From contig NC_026740.1 in the NCBI RefSeq assembly GCF_000210295.1, forward strand, positions 1,805,691-1,869,690: a stretch of DNA of 64,000 bases, written 5' to 3'. The position numbers were made by a program, and so were the translations under genes. The number at the start of each line of letters is the position of its first letter. Position 1 is the first letter of the stretch. Positions 50,860 to 61,255 of the stretch are shown here, in pieces. This DNA is from Trypanosoma brucei gambiense DAL972 (Eukaryota > Euglenozoa > Kinetoplastea > Trypanosomatida > Trypanosomatidae). Under the pieces are notes generated by a model that saw only the letters and a program-made list of their open reading frames with translations, was not told where the DNA came from and did no database searches.

Positions 50860-53553
50860 TTACTTCACTTTTTGTCGACGATGCGCCACACGGGAGACTC
50901 TCGGAGACGAGACTATCCGCGGGGCACTCGGCCAAAGTGATGATGATGAAGTTCGTCCCACCGCATGCGAGTGGGAGTCCACCGAAGTAGCTTTGGTTAT
51001 GGGGCCCAGCCCAGTGTGTGATCTCGAGGTGGAAGGCATTCCTTTACTTGATTGCAATTCCCTTCTCATAGCACCCGGCTCGTGGATTTCGCCCGTCGAT
51101 CGCGAGAGGGTGGAGCCGCGAGGTGCTGGAGACCCGCCAGGGGAACGCAACGCTCCCACACATAAACCCGGGGGCTCCACAGCAGCAACCTCTGTCTCTG
51201 TAGGCTTTGCGTTGGGTGATTGCGCGGTGGTCCGGCGGTGCCGCCGTTTACCCGGACGCCCCCTAGCGGCTCCCTTTGTCCCTCCTACACCCAATGACGG
51301 GGCCGTTAGCTTTGGTGAAGTTTGTACTTCACGAAACGGCGAGCACCGCTGGGACGTTCCCCTGGCAACCTCACTGCTCCCAGTTCCAGTCCTTGCCGGA
51401 GCAGCGGTGGAAGGTGGAACCTGTCCTAAAGTATGCATCCGTGATGACGCCGAACTCACCGTCACCTGAGAATGATTCTCACCACTAGTGGACGATCGGC
51501 TGCGATTCCGGCTCTCCCGCTTACCTTGCACTCCAGAGCTGGTAATGTCAACAATTGCCTTTACAACTCCCAATACCTCACGACAATTACTAATACAGCC
51601 CTCGAGATCGGACTTTATAGAAGGGTTTCTCAGATCATGCGACAGTAAATCTTCCGCTTTGCCAATGTATCGTAGACACTTCGTCCGGCACTCTTGCACT
51701 TGCGCCGAAACACCAGGATCAACAAAGAAATTACGCCGTGAGGCTGCCTGAATTTCGAGGAGTTTGGGCTGTTCTTTTCGCACCAACTCCCGCACCCGCT
51801 GGCAGAGCAAGTCACAGTCAGACACAACAGAAGAAATGTCGTTCTCACCACGGGGAGAGATGGAGGCCCTTCCAGCCGACGAAAAATTCCTCCTCCGTCT
51901 CCGAGGGGTGTACAACGTATCTTCGGGTTGCTTCTTTTTCAAAACTTCCAAAAGCGCACTAACGTTCCAACGATCCGGAGCGCTTTGATATGAGAAAATA
52001 TCCTCTGCAGCTTCCAGTGGTGCTTCGCCCAATGGGTTTTTCCTTCCGTTTAACGTCGCACCACCTCGTGAGCTCTCCCGACCATCACGATGGCCTTCTT
52101 TGAATGAGAGCAAATCGATCTCAATAACAGTAAAGCGGTTCGTGAGAAGGGACTGAAACAAGCTACGCTCTGCGAGCAATGTAACTTTGGATCCCACACG
52201 CTGAGCCTCACTGTACAGGTTCCGGAGGGCTGACTGGGCTGGCGAATCCCCATTCTGCCAAGCCAACTCCGTGTCACGATCAAGCACAGCGTAGTAGCAG
52301 GCACCTTTGAGTGACGCAAGTTCCAAGTGAGCATCGTGTTGCTGATTATTGGTTATCCACCTCCCATCCATATCAGCGCACAGTGCAGCCACAGCAAAAA
52401 CAACCTCTTCCATTTGCTGTACCTTTCCGCCACATGTTACAACAGCCGCGCGGTACCGATTTTCAACAGCACTTGTCAGGAAAAAAAAGATGCGCCCCAC
52501 GAAAAGCGCACTACGTGAGCGACTCAACCTCGCCGGAGAGGAAATAGGGTACAATGGGAACGGAGATTCATCACACTCTGGCCTCAGGTATTCTGCTTCG
52601 GAAGAACAATCATCCCCATGCAGTATTGGAACGCCAGAGCACGCTGGTAATGGCGTTGCTGCCAAAGGTGATGCTGCATTGCGCGCCAAAGTAGCGAACC
52701 ACTTAGGGATGTACCCAGGTTCCACCACGGTGTAGCCACAGGCAAGTGCAGCAATACACGCGGGGTCGTCATGAGTGAGGGCAGACGTGCAGTGCAGCAG
52801 CCCAACAGGAAGCGGTACATCAAGTTCACGTGTTGGAGTGAGCCCGGGGACCACAGTTGCACCACGGCGGTAGCACGCGCACTCGAGGTCGCACGCCTGC
52901 CTGCCACTTAAGCTACTGCGTGACACCGTTACGACGAGTGGACGGAAACGGAAGCGGAGGCGCACACGATCACCAAGTGACAACTGGCCACCGTCCATAA
53001 CAAGATGCGGTTGCGTATCGGTCACTTCGGTGTCCCCCACTGCAACGCGACCACCATCAGGAAGCCTACGAACGAGCACAACGAGAGGATTTCTCTCCTT
53101 TACCACCTTTGTGTCTGTGCTTTTCTTTTCACCGTGGTCGTGGGTGAGGGCATTGTGTCCACAACATGAAGATTGTGTTTCCCTGCCCTCACAGCAGTTA
53201 TTTGTGTCGTTCAGAAAACTCCCGTCGACGACGCTGTCAAGAGATCCCATATTACACGCCTTCATGATAGCGCTGTCACCTGAGGCACCGCAATCGTCAC
53301 CATTAATAAGATCTGGAAAACTTCTTTCACATATTGATACATTTGCGTCATCCTTTGATTGTTTCTCAATCAACTTTTTGGCGTTGCTCCGCCTCATCAC
53401 AGAAAGGGATACATGTTGGGCCGCAATGTCAGGCTGATTTAGTACAATATCGCAGAGGCTCGCGCGACCAACAACATACGGTTCTCGAACGACAATCGCG
53501 TAGTAGGGTGCACTCATGGGAGGCCTCCCACTTACAAACTCAACGGAGAACAT
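50860..53553 (-). CDS. NBS1: NBS1/nibrin-like FHA-BRCT DNA-repair protein
   Basis: 897 aa from the ATG at 53,553 (a second Met at 53,517 is possible). NBS1 is the phosphopeptide-binding subunit of the MRE11-RAD50-NBS1 complex, which senses DNA double-strand breaks in the nucleus. Visible order matches NBS1: an N-terminal FHA domain (YVVGRASLCDIVLNQPDIAA, then QHVSL with the core His; strands resume ~150 at VVLVRRLPDGG and MDGGQLSLGDRVRLRF) split by a ~90-residue insertion; a first BRCT with CIAALACGYTVVEPGYIPKW; and a second BRCT starting SALFVGRIFFFLTSAVENRY, followed by AVVTCGG. The C-terminal half is low complexity; I cannot see a clear MRE11- or ATM-binding motif. The large FHA insertion is odd. 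Other FHA proteins are possible, but FHA-BRCT-BRCT in this order is typical of NBS1. Confidence 0.75.
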   Translation of the reverse strand: MFSVEFVSGRPPMSAPYYAIVVREPYVVGRASLCDIVLNQPDIAAQHVSLSVMRRSNAKKLIEKQSKDDANVSICERSFPDLINGDDCGASGDSAIMKACNMGSLDSVVDGSFLNDTNNCCEGRETQSSCCGHNALTHDHGEKKSTDTKVVKERNPLVVLVRRLPDGGRVAVGDTEVTDTQPHLVMDGGQLSLGDRVRLRFRFRPLVVTVSRSSLSGRQACDLECACYRRGATVVPGLTPTRELDVPLPVGLLHCTSALTHDDPACIAALACGYTVVEPGYIPKWFATLARNAASPLAATPLPACSGVPILHGDDCSSEAEYLRPECDESPFPLYPISSPARLSRSRSALFVGRIFFFLTSAVENRYRAAVVTCGGKVQQMEEVVFAVAALCADMDGRWITNNQQHDAHLELASLKGACYYAVLDRDTELAWQNGDSPAQSALRNLYSEAQRVGSKVTLLAERSLFQSLLTNRFTVIEIDLLSFKEGHRDGRESSRGGATLNGRKNPLGEAPLEAAEDIFSYQSAPDRWNVSALLEVLKKKQPEDTLYTPRRRRRNFSSAGRASISPRGENDISSVVSDCDLLCQRVRELVRKEQPKLLEIQAASRRNFFVDPGVSAQVQECRTKCLRYIGKAEDLLSHDLRNPSIKSDLEGCISNCREVLGVVKAIVDITSSGVQGKRESRNRSRSSTSGENHSQVTVSSASSRMHTLGQVPPSTAAPARTGTGSSEVARGTSQRCSPFREVQTSPKLTAPSLGVGGTKGAARGRPGKRRHRRTTAQSPNAKPTETEVAAVEPPGLCVGALRSPGGSPAPRGSTLSRSTGEIHEPGAMRRELQSSKGMPSTSRSHTGLGPITKATSVDSHSHAVGRTSSSSLWPSAPRIVSSPRVSRVAHRRQKVK

Positions 53554-53862
53554 TGCACAACAAAACCAAAAACAGAGCACGCACTACTCCAAAGTGGCGT
53601 GATATATGAATATATTTTTACAGTTAGTGTCCCTGTGATTGCGTCTCGGCGCCGCTGCTACTGTTATTATTATTTACTCCTGGTGTTGACGCCTGCTTCC
53701 CACACAAACTTCCCCGGTAGCACGACAGGAACGAGCAAACGGACCCTTCCAGCGCACTCAACGTTATGTAGTCAGCGCCGTTTACTGGCTCGGTCTCTCT
53801 CTTTTTTTTTTTTTGCCCTCCGCTGCTTTAATTCCTAGAAAATCTTTACCACGTTTGATATG

Positions 53863-53901
<39 letters not shown>

Positions 53902-54627
53902 GTATGTGTGCCTGTGTACAGGTGTACGTCCCGTTCGCAATTTATTTCGTCTTTTGGTCGCGGTATATTTTTTGTTTGCTACCGTCCTTGAGTCCCTTCC
54001 CTTCTCTTCCACCTTCGGCTAGTGTTGGATTCAGATACTTTTGTCACTTTCTGTGAGGCGAAAATGCGGGGTGATGGCGCCAACACGAGAAACACAAATA
54101 TAGAATAAGAAAAAAGAAAACGACGCGCAGCAATACTGAATAACTTTTAACGTAAGGGTGAGACATTAACAAAAAAGAAGGAGCGTAACGAAGGGGAAAA
54201 GAAGAGAAAAAAAAAAAACATCATGCAATTCGTTACCCGGCCTGACTCAGTACTCACCTTTGCAGACGCACCCTCGCACGCGCGAGCATATATAAATATA
54301 TATAACCTCATCATTTATTTTCTTGTTCCGCATGCACGCCAAAGCGCATACACGGAGCCCTGGAAACGGAAGGTTCTACTCGTTTTCACGCAAAAAGGCA
54401 AGTGCGGGCCGAAAGTACAGCGTCACGAGATTGCCTGAATTTGACCTCTCTCTATTAACGGTCCGCAAGGCCGCGCCACCACAGCAACGCTCCTCTTCCT
54501 TCCTTTATTTTTTTTCTTTTGTCCATATTGTGCTCAACCCTATTTAACACCTTATTTTCGTCCGTGATCTGTCAAAAATATCACCATTGGCGGCGCACTG
54601 CACTTCCCCCTGTAATGCAACCGCGCC
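53554..54627. other. Intergenic region
   Basis: Holds a (TA)n microsatellite with palindromic flanks (53,866-53,900), T- and A-runs, and another TA-rich patch at 54,288-54,304. No gene supported. Confidence 0.5.
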
Positions 54628-56103
54628 TTATTCCCCGCCCTCTCCATTCCTCTGTTGCAGTTGATAATTTTTCTTTATATCCTTTATCCATTGCAACAGC
54701 TCCTTCATACGGTTGAAAAGCGGAGACTTGTACTTCCGCGTAGCATCCGCCGCCAGTTCATTTAGTTTTTGCTTCTGTAAAGGAACGTTGGCATATGCCT
54801 CAACACATTCCTTCATGGCACCCACATACGTAACGGCCGCCTCGCCACCCACATCAGCCAATCGAGTTTCCATTGTCTCAATGTTCTCAATCATTCCGCC
54901 CATCTCCTCAAGCATACCATCGAATTGCTCTTTGCACGAAACTAATGCAGCGTCCACCTCATTCACTGCTGCTGCTGCTGATCCCGCTGCTTCTGCCGCG
55001 TTATCACCTTGTGCCTCCATCTTGGCGCGCTTCAGCTGTAGCTTCAGCATTTGATCCAAAGACTTCTGTAGCATATCAACGTGCCGTTTGAAGTTGTCAA
55101 TTACCTCCCGCAGTGCCACCACAAGAGAATATGTTTCGCCATAGTCCACTTCCTCCTCTTGACTGCAGCCACCGCCCTCAACAGCAGCCGCCGAAGGAAC
55201 GAAATGATCACCATTTGCGTACACCGCCAAACCATCGGGGATGTAACCCCATTTCATTGCGCTGATGGGAATTCCTGCAATATCGGCTTCACGACCTGTT
55301 GCCGTATCACCCTTCAGTGCACTTTCTACAGTGTTGGTGCGCAAAGTGGCGGGAAGCGGTTGCTCCCCACGTCTATCACGCTGTTGTGCCTGAGCAACAA
55401 AAGCCTTTTCCGACTCGCGCAGGTCGTTCGCCATTTGTATAGCGGCCACAATCTTCGGATCATCAGGTGGAAGCTCCTCATTCACCTGCGACAGTCGTGT
55501 GGGTCTGTAGTTGGTGAAACAAACGTACTGATAGGTAAGGTGTGCAATAGCTGGGCGGAAGGTTGCAATGAATAGTGGCCCATCCAACAGTCCCTCCAAC
55601 ATGGTATGATTTTCCATCACAGTTGTGAAGAGTAACTTTCCTCCGTTACGCAAAAGGAGCTTGGCCGTTTGAATGTACGCTGTCCATACGTCCTCTGTGA
55701 TGAAAGGCGGATCAGCTACAACGTAGTCGAAGGCACCAAAGTACTGCACGGGGACCTCCTCCGGTCGATGAAAGTCGTAGAAGACAAAACCGGCGTCGTC
55801 CTTCCACTGTTTGTCGTACTCAAAAAGACGACTGTCCCGAACTAGAGCGGACTTTGCATTACTGTCACCTTTGGAGGCCTCTTCCGTGTTACCGTCCCCA
55901 CCATTCTTGTCAGCTGCAATCATAGCAAAATACAGCGATGGAGTTGAGAGGAAAGCACATGCAGTTGCATGATGACGGACCTCACCTATGAGTGCATCAA
56001 TGGTGTGGATGGAGTACCAGTATTGGTTAAACTCAGCACGCTCTACGTTGTGGTCAAACCGCACCCCGCTCTCAGTCACGAAGCATGGAGCCGCTTCTGT
56101 CAT
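54628..56103 (-). CDS. eEF1A lysine methyltransferase-like protein (EFM5/EEF1AKMT1 family) with long coiled-coil C-terminus
   Basis: 491 aa from the ATG at 56,103; the TTG five codons upstream is not needed. Residues ~20-230 match the eEF1A-Lys methyltransferase family: FNQYWYS, ACAFLSTPSLYFAM, LFEYDKQW, FVFYDFHRPEEVP, the catalytic-type D-P-P-F at 131-134 within FDYVVADPPF, KLLFTTV and YVCFTNYRPT. Family enzymes are usually ~210-250 aa and methylate a lysine of elongation factor 1A in the cytosol using S-adenosylmethionine. Here ~250 extra residues follow: a second segment with SAMKWGYIPDGLAVYANGDHFVP, then a predicted coiled coil (LREVIDNFKRHVDMLQKSLDQM, MLEEMGGMIENIETMETRLAD). A T/C tract on the minus strand at ~56,275-56,297 could be the splice signal. 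Adenine methyltransferase activity, once proposed for this family, is less likely. Confidence 0.75.
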   Translation of the reverse strand: MTEAAPCFVTESGVRFDHNVERAEFNQYWYSIHTIDALIGEVRHHATACAFLSTPSLYFAMIAADKNGGDGNTEEASKGDSNAKSALVRDSRLFEYDKQWKDDAGFVFYDFHRPEEVPVQYFGAFDYVVADPPFITEDVWTAYIQTAKLLLRNGGKLLFTTVMENHTMLEGLLDGPLFIATFRPAIAHLTYQYVCFTNYRPTRLSQVNEELPPDDPKIVAAIQMANDLRESEKAFVAQAQQRDRRGEQPLPATLRTNTVESALKGDTATGREADIAGIPISAMKWGYIPDGLAVYANGDHFVPSAAAVEGGGCSQEEEVDYGETYSLVVALREVIDNFKRHVDMLQKSLDQMLKLQLKRAKMEAQGDNAAEAAGSAAAAVNEVDAALVSCKEQFDGMLEEMGGMIENIETMETRLADVGGEAAVTYVGAMKECVEAYANVPLQKQKLNELAADATRKYKSPLFNRMKELLQWIKDIKKNYQLQQRNGEGGE

Positions 56104-56640
56104 TTGTTCCTCACACAAATCCCCCCCCCTCTCTGTAACAGTAATTCCTCCTCCTCCCCCTCCCTTTTGAATGTTTTCCCTCCTCTACTTTGAGATGTCC
56201 ATGAAATGGATACATGAAAGTCATATTGCACAGACACGTTGTCATGGTAATTGAAAGAGTATTAAAGTAAAGACACACAAAAAGAGAGAGAAATATATAT
56301 ATTTATATTTATATATATGTCATGCAGCACAAGCAAATTAGAAAGGAAGGAATGTGCACTCTTGCGTCCTAAATACCAACCCGGGTGCAGGTACATTTTA
56401 CACATCTATGTATATATTAATCTACGTGTGGATGTGTCGGATTACAAATACAATAATATATTCAGCCATCGCACTCCCTTTCTTGGTGCCTCCAGGGACT
56501 AAAAATAACAAGAGGAGGAGGAGGAGAAAAAAAAACACCATGATGGGAGGAAGTAACGAGATGTGAAGTTAAAACAATAATAATGACGGAACGCACAACC
56601 TCTCATTCACTCCCACACACACATAAACATACACAAACAT

Positions 56641-56673
<33 letters not shown>

Positions 56674-58201
56674 GTTTCGAAAAAGGACATCTTCACGTGG
56701 CCAGCGCTGTTCATCCAATGTCCTCAGCCCCTTTTTTGTTATTCTCCTCTGATGGTAATGCTGGAGTTAAAGTTGGAATTGGGGTTGCTTCCAAAGAATT
56801 GTCATATCGTCCAGTACTCCGCACATTTTCCGTACGACGTCTCACTCGGCTAAACCTTCAGCATAACTCTCTATGCTTTGCCACTTTTCTTTCCCTTTTT
56901 TTTTTTACTCTCTTTACTTTAAGACAAAACATGAAAGGACAAAATGGAAAAAGAAACAAATATAAAAGCAGTTAGTCCAAGCACGAAACTGAGACAATGT
57001 GAAGTTGCGAAGGTTAAGAAAAACAAAGTAGGGAGTCAGAAATTTTCTCAAAGCCATCAAGGACAAGAAATGGAAGGAGGAAAAAAAAAAGAGGAGAAGT
57101 AAAGGATGGAAAAAAAAAATGAATGCGGGAAAAAAAAGGAAACAAATAATATGAAAAGTGGAACTTACAGACACAAATACGAACACAAACACTCACCTAC
57201 CACCGCATTTCCCTTCCACTTTTTTTTTTCCGATGTACTCCTTTCCGCCTACTCGATGTCTCTCGCCACCTCTTTATTTTGTTGTTTCTCTTCTTTTCTT
57301 TTTCTTTTCCTTTTTCTTTTTTTACTTATTCTCATTATGATTTCTACTACATTTCCTTCCCCATCTTACACATTACCCCTTCGTCTCTGCAGTGCACACG
57401 GCGTACGTACTCACAACAAAAAAAAAAAGTGAAAAATAAAATGTGGCTTCTACATCTATTATTCACAATGGACTTTATTACTTTGTGTTTTTTTTAATAA
57501 AAAAAAAAGCAAACAAGACACAAATATTATGATAGTAATTATAGCCGTTAAAATGATAATAATAATAATGGTAACAATAAATAAATATATATATATATGT
57601 GTGTGGGCGTGTAAGTGGGGGGAATGGTGAAGAGGCTCCAAATAAATGAATGAAAGGAGAGGGAAGAAAAAATGGGGGGAAATCACTCGTCTAGAAAAAA
57701 AAAAAACATACAAATAAATTTGCTCCCACCACCCTCTCACACACACGCACACACAGAAGCGCTATCCTGTCTCTTACTCACTCTATAATGCATCTAAAGC
57801 ATAGACGTAATAATAATAATAATAATAATAACAAAAATAATGACAAAAATACCAAAAAGAAAACCTCCTAACCGCTTACTTGGGAGCGTATCAAACACAC
57901 AAAAAGATACTCATACGTACGCGTACGTTTATAAAGATGAATAAATATGCGCGTGCAGAAGAGAAAAAGGGATTTTGCTTGCACACCGCATGACAGCTCT
58001 ACGTAAAGCACACGGTGAAGTCAGACTCTAAAATTTAAAATAAGGAAGGGGAAGACGCGAAAATATCGAAGAGGGGAGGTCAAAGAAAAGAAACCACTTG
58101 TAACAACTCCCCTCTCCGCCTACTACCGATGTTGCGGTGGATGACATGACGGTTCATCACCGATCCAGCCTACAGAATTTACCCTCGTTGCTGGCGGCGT
58201 T

Positions 58202-58241
<40 letters not shown>

Positions 58242-58530
58242 TTTCTCTTTTTTTAATTTTTACACGTCATTTTTGTAACACCACATTCTAAAGTAATTTA
58301 CCTCAATTCAACTCATCAGATGACTGATCGCGTCTATGTGTTCACGTATGTGCCACCTTTTCTTCTTTTCACTCACGCAACACTAACTGAGTGTTTGCAC
58401 GTGAATCAGGAGAGGGAGCACAAGAAGAAATAGATACAAAGAGAAAGAGAGCCACAGAGGAGAAGGAGAAGCAATTATGTGTTGTTTCTCCCATAGCCAA
58501 GCGCATCACATTGCCCCACCCCCCTCCCTT
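56104..58530. other. Long intergenic region, low complexity
   Basis: About 2.4 kb with no supported gene. It holds TA runs (56,293-56,320; 56,656-56,672; 57,584-57,598), a (TG)n run at 58,205-58,236, TAA runs (57,556-57,585; 57,808-57,832) and several poly-A/poly-T runs. Short frames here are simple-sequence artefacts. It is much longer than a normal trypanosome intergenic region, so an untranslated RNA or long 3' UTR is possible. Confidence 0.5.
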
Positions 58531-61068
58531 TCACCACAACTCAGCGAGGCTATGAGCAAAGACGCGGTAATTCACCATCACGTCAAGTGGCGGGGGATGA
58601 TAGCGATGACGCCCCTGTTGACATCCCAAACGGTTTAATTGCTGCCGCAGAAGCGGGAGACACGTGGGTGTCATGAGACGAGCCTCCGAGTCGGTTCCAT
58701 CACTGCCATCATCCGCCTCCCCAGACGCTTGCACGCCGAGGCGCTCCATAACACCGCGTTCCCCAAAGCATTCGTGGAAGCAGCGCCAGAGACCTATATA
58801 CATTTTCATGGCATCATCCTCCATGGCTGATGCCTTCCGTCGGTTCAACATCCTTTCCCACAGGCTCCTATGAGTTGCAGAAGGCGACGATACCCCCCCA
58901 CTTGATATCGTGTGGAGGGTGCCGGGGGATGCCACCGACATGGGGGACTGGCTCTTCTGGTGTTGTAGTTTTGTTACGGGTGAGGGCGACGCAATGCACA
59001 TGGAAAGATCCGCGGCCTCTTCACTGTTAGGTGCAACACTGGAAGGGGAACCAATCATAAGCACTTGCTGCACCACGCGAACCACAACAATCATTGGAAG
59101 CGTTCCCGCTTCATCCAAGTCATAGCCATGCAGCCGCCGCGAAATGGCAGCGGCGTGTGTTGCCAGCTGCCGGCGGAGAGAACTGGTATCGGATAAAATC
59201 GAGTTTATACTGTCACCTCTGCTGCCGCTATGGCTTAAAGTGCTTCGACCTTGTGCTAACTCGAGCTCGCCCAAGACGACAGAACTGCGGTTGAGACTGA
59301 GTTGAAGTGAGCGCACCACACGGCGCCCCTCAGCGGCCACCACGGCATCCTGACTGGCACTTTGAATCGCTTCGGATGGACCATTCGCATCAGCAGCGGC
59401 GCCGCCGTCCACATTGGATCCACTGTACGTGCGGCTTACTTCCTCCAACTTAGCTAAAAGGCGTTCGCTCGCACGCCGTACTTCACTCCTGGCACCTTCA
59501 ACGAATGATCGAAACTCTTCACTAAGACGCGGCGAAGACACTAACTCGGCGCAGCCCTCACCATCAGGAACCACTGTACGGTGATCGGTGCTCCGAGGCC
59601 CACGTTCCGCGTTACCCCCCACACCTGAGAAACCACCTACGGCTTTATTACCGAGGGTTTCCTTGCAATCACAACATTCCTCGGTTGTATCCGAAATGCG
59701 CAGTGCACATTCCCCCTCTCCGGTGCCGTCCCCAGCAGCCACGTTACGGGGCCACACGGAATCGTAATCACTTCCAACGAGGGAAGTTTCGTTATTTGGT
59801 GCTGTAGAAGCAGGAGCCGAAGTGTTAGCGTTGGCACTGTCGCGGGTGTCTAAAATCTCCGAGGCACAGCCAGCGCCATCTCTCACAGGCGTCCCAGTGA
59901 GTACCTGCAAGGAAGGCGTTGGTGTTGAGCCGCTAACAAGTAGCAGAGATTCACGTCCCCGTGGTTCAGTTGCAGGCGACAGCCTCACGTCCCACGATCC
60001 ACTCAGGCAGCTGTTAGATAATTGGGTCTGCTGCACATCAGTAGCCGCCGTTCTCATCAGCGCTTCATTCCGCCTCTGTGCTGCCTCGGAGTCCGGACGA
60101 AACCGCTTCCTCTCATCTTCCTCATCCGGAGCGTTCGTCACCTGAGTCCCAACCTCCGAGGCGCCACCTACAAGTGGGCTGATGCCCCCGTTGCACAACA
60201 ATAACGAAGACTGGAGGGAGCGTACCCGCTTCCCACAACCGGGTCGCAGCTGCTCTTCATGAATGGTTGGTTCACCAGGCGGTGTTAGCCCACCGGACAT
60301 CGCGCCCAATGCAGCTCCCGCTGGCAACAACATACTCCGCCGCATAGCATTGCTCCCACAGCCTTCCTCATATACCTCTTGGCTGGTTATCAGTGGCTGC
60401 CGTCCAAAAACTTCCGCTGACTCCCCTTCCGCATTGAAGCACTCCCCATGTCCCTCCAAACATGCTTGAAACTCCTGCTCCAACGCAGAACCTTGTGAAT
60501 CGGGTACGTGCTCATCATTGTCATCCTGTGAGACTTCACAGTCTGAAAGCTGCAAGTGAGGAAAGTTTCTCGGCGTGATCGTCGCTCGGGGTTCCCGTAG
60601 TAGCGAGGACGGGGACGAAGAGCGATCCTCCGTGGATTGCGTCGAGTTCAATTCACGTGAAATGGAAAACACCGCCGGTCGGCCACTCGAAAGAGCACTT
60701 GAGTCAGCGCACGCATTGTCATTAGCTTCACTGACATCCATTCCCCCTTCCACCTCGTTATCACACCCACCGCTAGCGGAACCGACAGCACCTGGTCTTG
60801 GCGGCGGTGTGAGTGACTGAGTCTCAGGTATGAAGTCGGACTGCGAAAGTGAAGGTGATGTTAGCGCTGTGCATGCAAATGATGGCCGGTGCTGGTGCCG
60901 TTGCTGCTTTAGTTGATTTTTCCTGGCGGATGCCGTGACGTTGGAGTCACATGGCGTTAGGACCATTGGTGTAGGGGGGAGGGAATCGAGTCGTAGCGCG
61001 GGACGGCCTTGAGGCTGTGAAAGACTCGCTACGGAGCTTTCATCACAATAAATGGTATCACTGTCCAT
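58531..61068 (-). CDS. Large low-complexity hypothetical protein, SQ/TQ-rich
   Basis: 845 aa from the ATG at 61,068. I do not recognise it. The first ~500 residues are Ser/Thr/Pro/Glu-rich and probably disordered, with about eleven SQ or TQ dipeptides spread over the whole protein (SLSQPQ, PETQSL, NSTQSTED, EVSQDD, PDSQGS, LITSQEV, QQTQLS, SASQDA, HQKSQS). From ~520 it becomes helical (EEFRSFVEGARSEVRRASER, LRRQLATHAAAISRRLHGYD). A C-terminal segment (MKMYIGLWRCFHECFGERGV) resembles a small globular domain, ending VFAHSLAELW. No signal peptide or membrane segment. SQ/TQ clusters are typical targets of ATM/ATR kinases; with an NBS1-like gene nearby that is suggestive only. Confidence 0.75.
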   Translation of the reverse strand: MDSDTIYCDESSVASLSQPQGRPALRLDSLPPTPMVLTPCDSNVTASARKNQLKQQRHQHRPSFACTALTSPSLSQSDFIPETQSLTPPPRPGAVGSASGGCDNEVEGGMDVSEANDNACADSSALSSGRPAVFSISRELNSTQSTEDRSSSPSSLLREPRATITPRNFPHLQLSDCEVSQDDNDEHVPDSQGSALEQEFQACLEGHGECFNAEGESAEVFGRQPLITSQEVYEEGCGSNAMRRSMLLPAGAALGAMSGGLTPPGEPTIHEEQLRPGCGKRVRSLQSSLLLCNGGISPLVGGASEVGTQVTNAPDEEDERKRFRPDSEAAQRRNEALMRTAATDVQQTQLSNSCLSGSWDVRLSPATEPRGRESLLLVSGSTPTPSLQVLTGTPVRDGAGCASEILDTRDSANANTSAPASTAPNNETSLVGSDYDSVWPRNVAAGDGTGEGECALRISDTTEECCDCKETLGNKAVGGFSGVGGNAERGPRSTDHRTVVPDGEGCAELVSSPRLSEEFRSFVEGARSEVRRASERLLAKLEEVSRTYSGSNVDGGAAADANGPSEAIQSASQDAVVAAEGRRVVRSLQLSLNRSSVVLGELELAQGRSTLSHSGSRGDSINSILSDTSSLRRQLATHAAAISRRLHGYDLDEAGTLPMIVVVRVVQQVLMIGSPSSVAPNSEEAADLSMCIASPSPVTKLQHQKSQSPMSVASPGTLHTISSGGVSSPSATHRSLWERMLNRRKASAMEDDAMKMYIGLWRCFHECFGERGVMERLGVQASGEADDGSDGTDSEARLMTPTCLPLLRQQLNRLGCQQGRHRYHPPPLDVMVNYRVFAHSLAELW

Positions 61069-61214
61069 TGTCAATGCGCTGTTGCTACCGATGCCCCTTC
61101 CCTTCGTTTCTCCTCAGTACAACACTGTTGTTGATTTTTATTGTGTGAGCACAACCGCTCGCTCAAGCGAATGAATGATGACGATGACCGCAAAATGGAA
61201 GTGAGGCGGCAACG

Positions 61215-61255
<41 letters not shown>

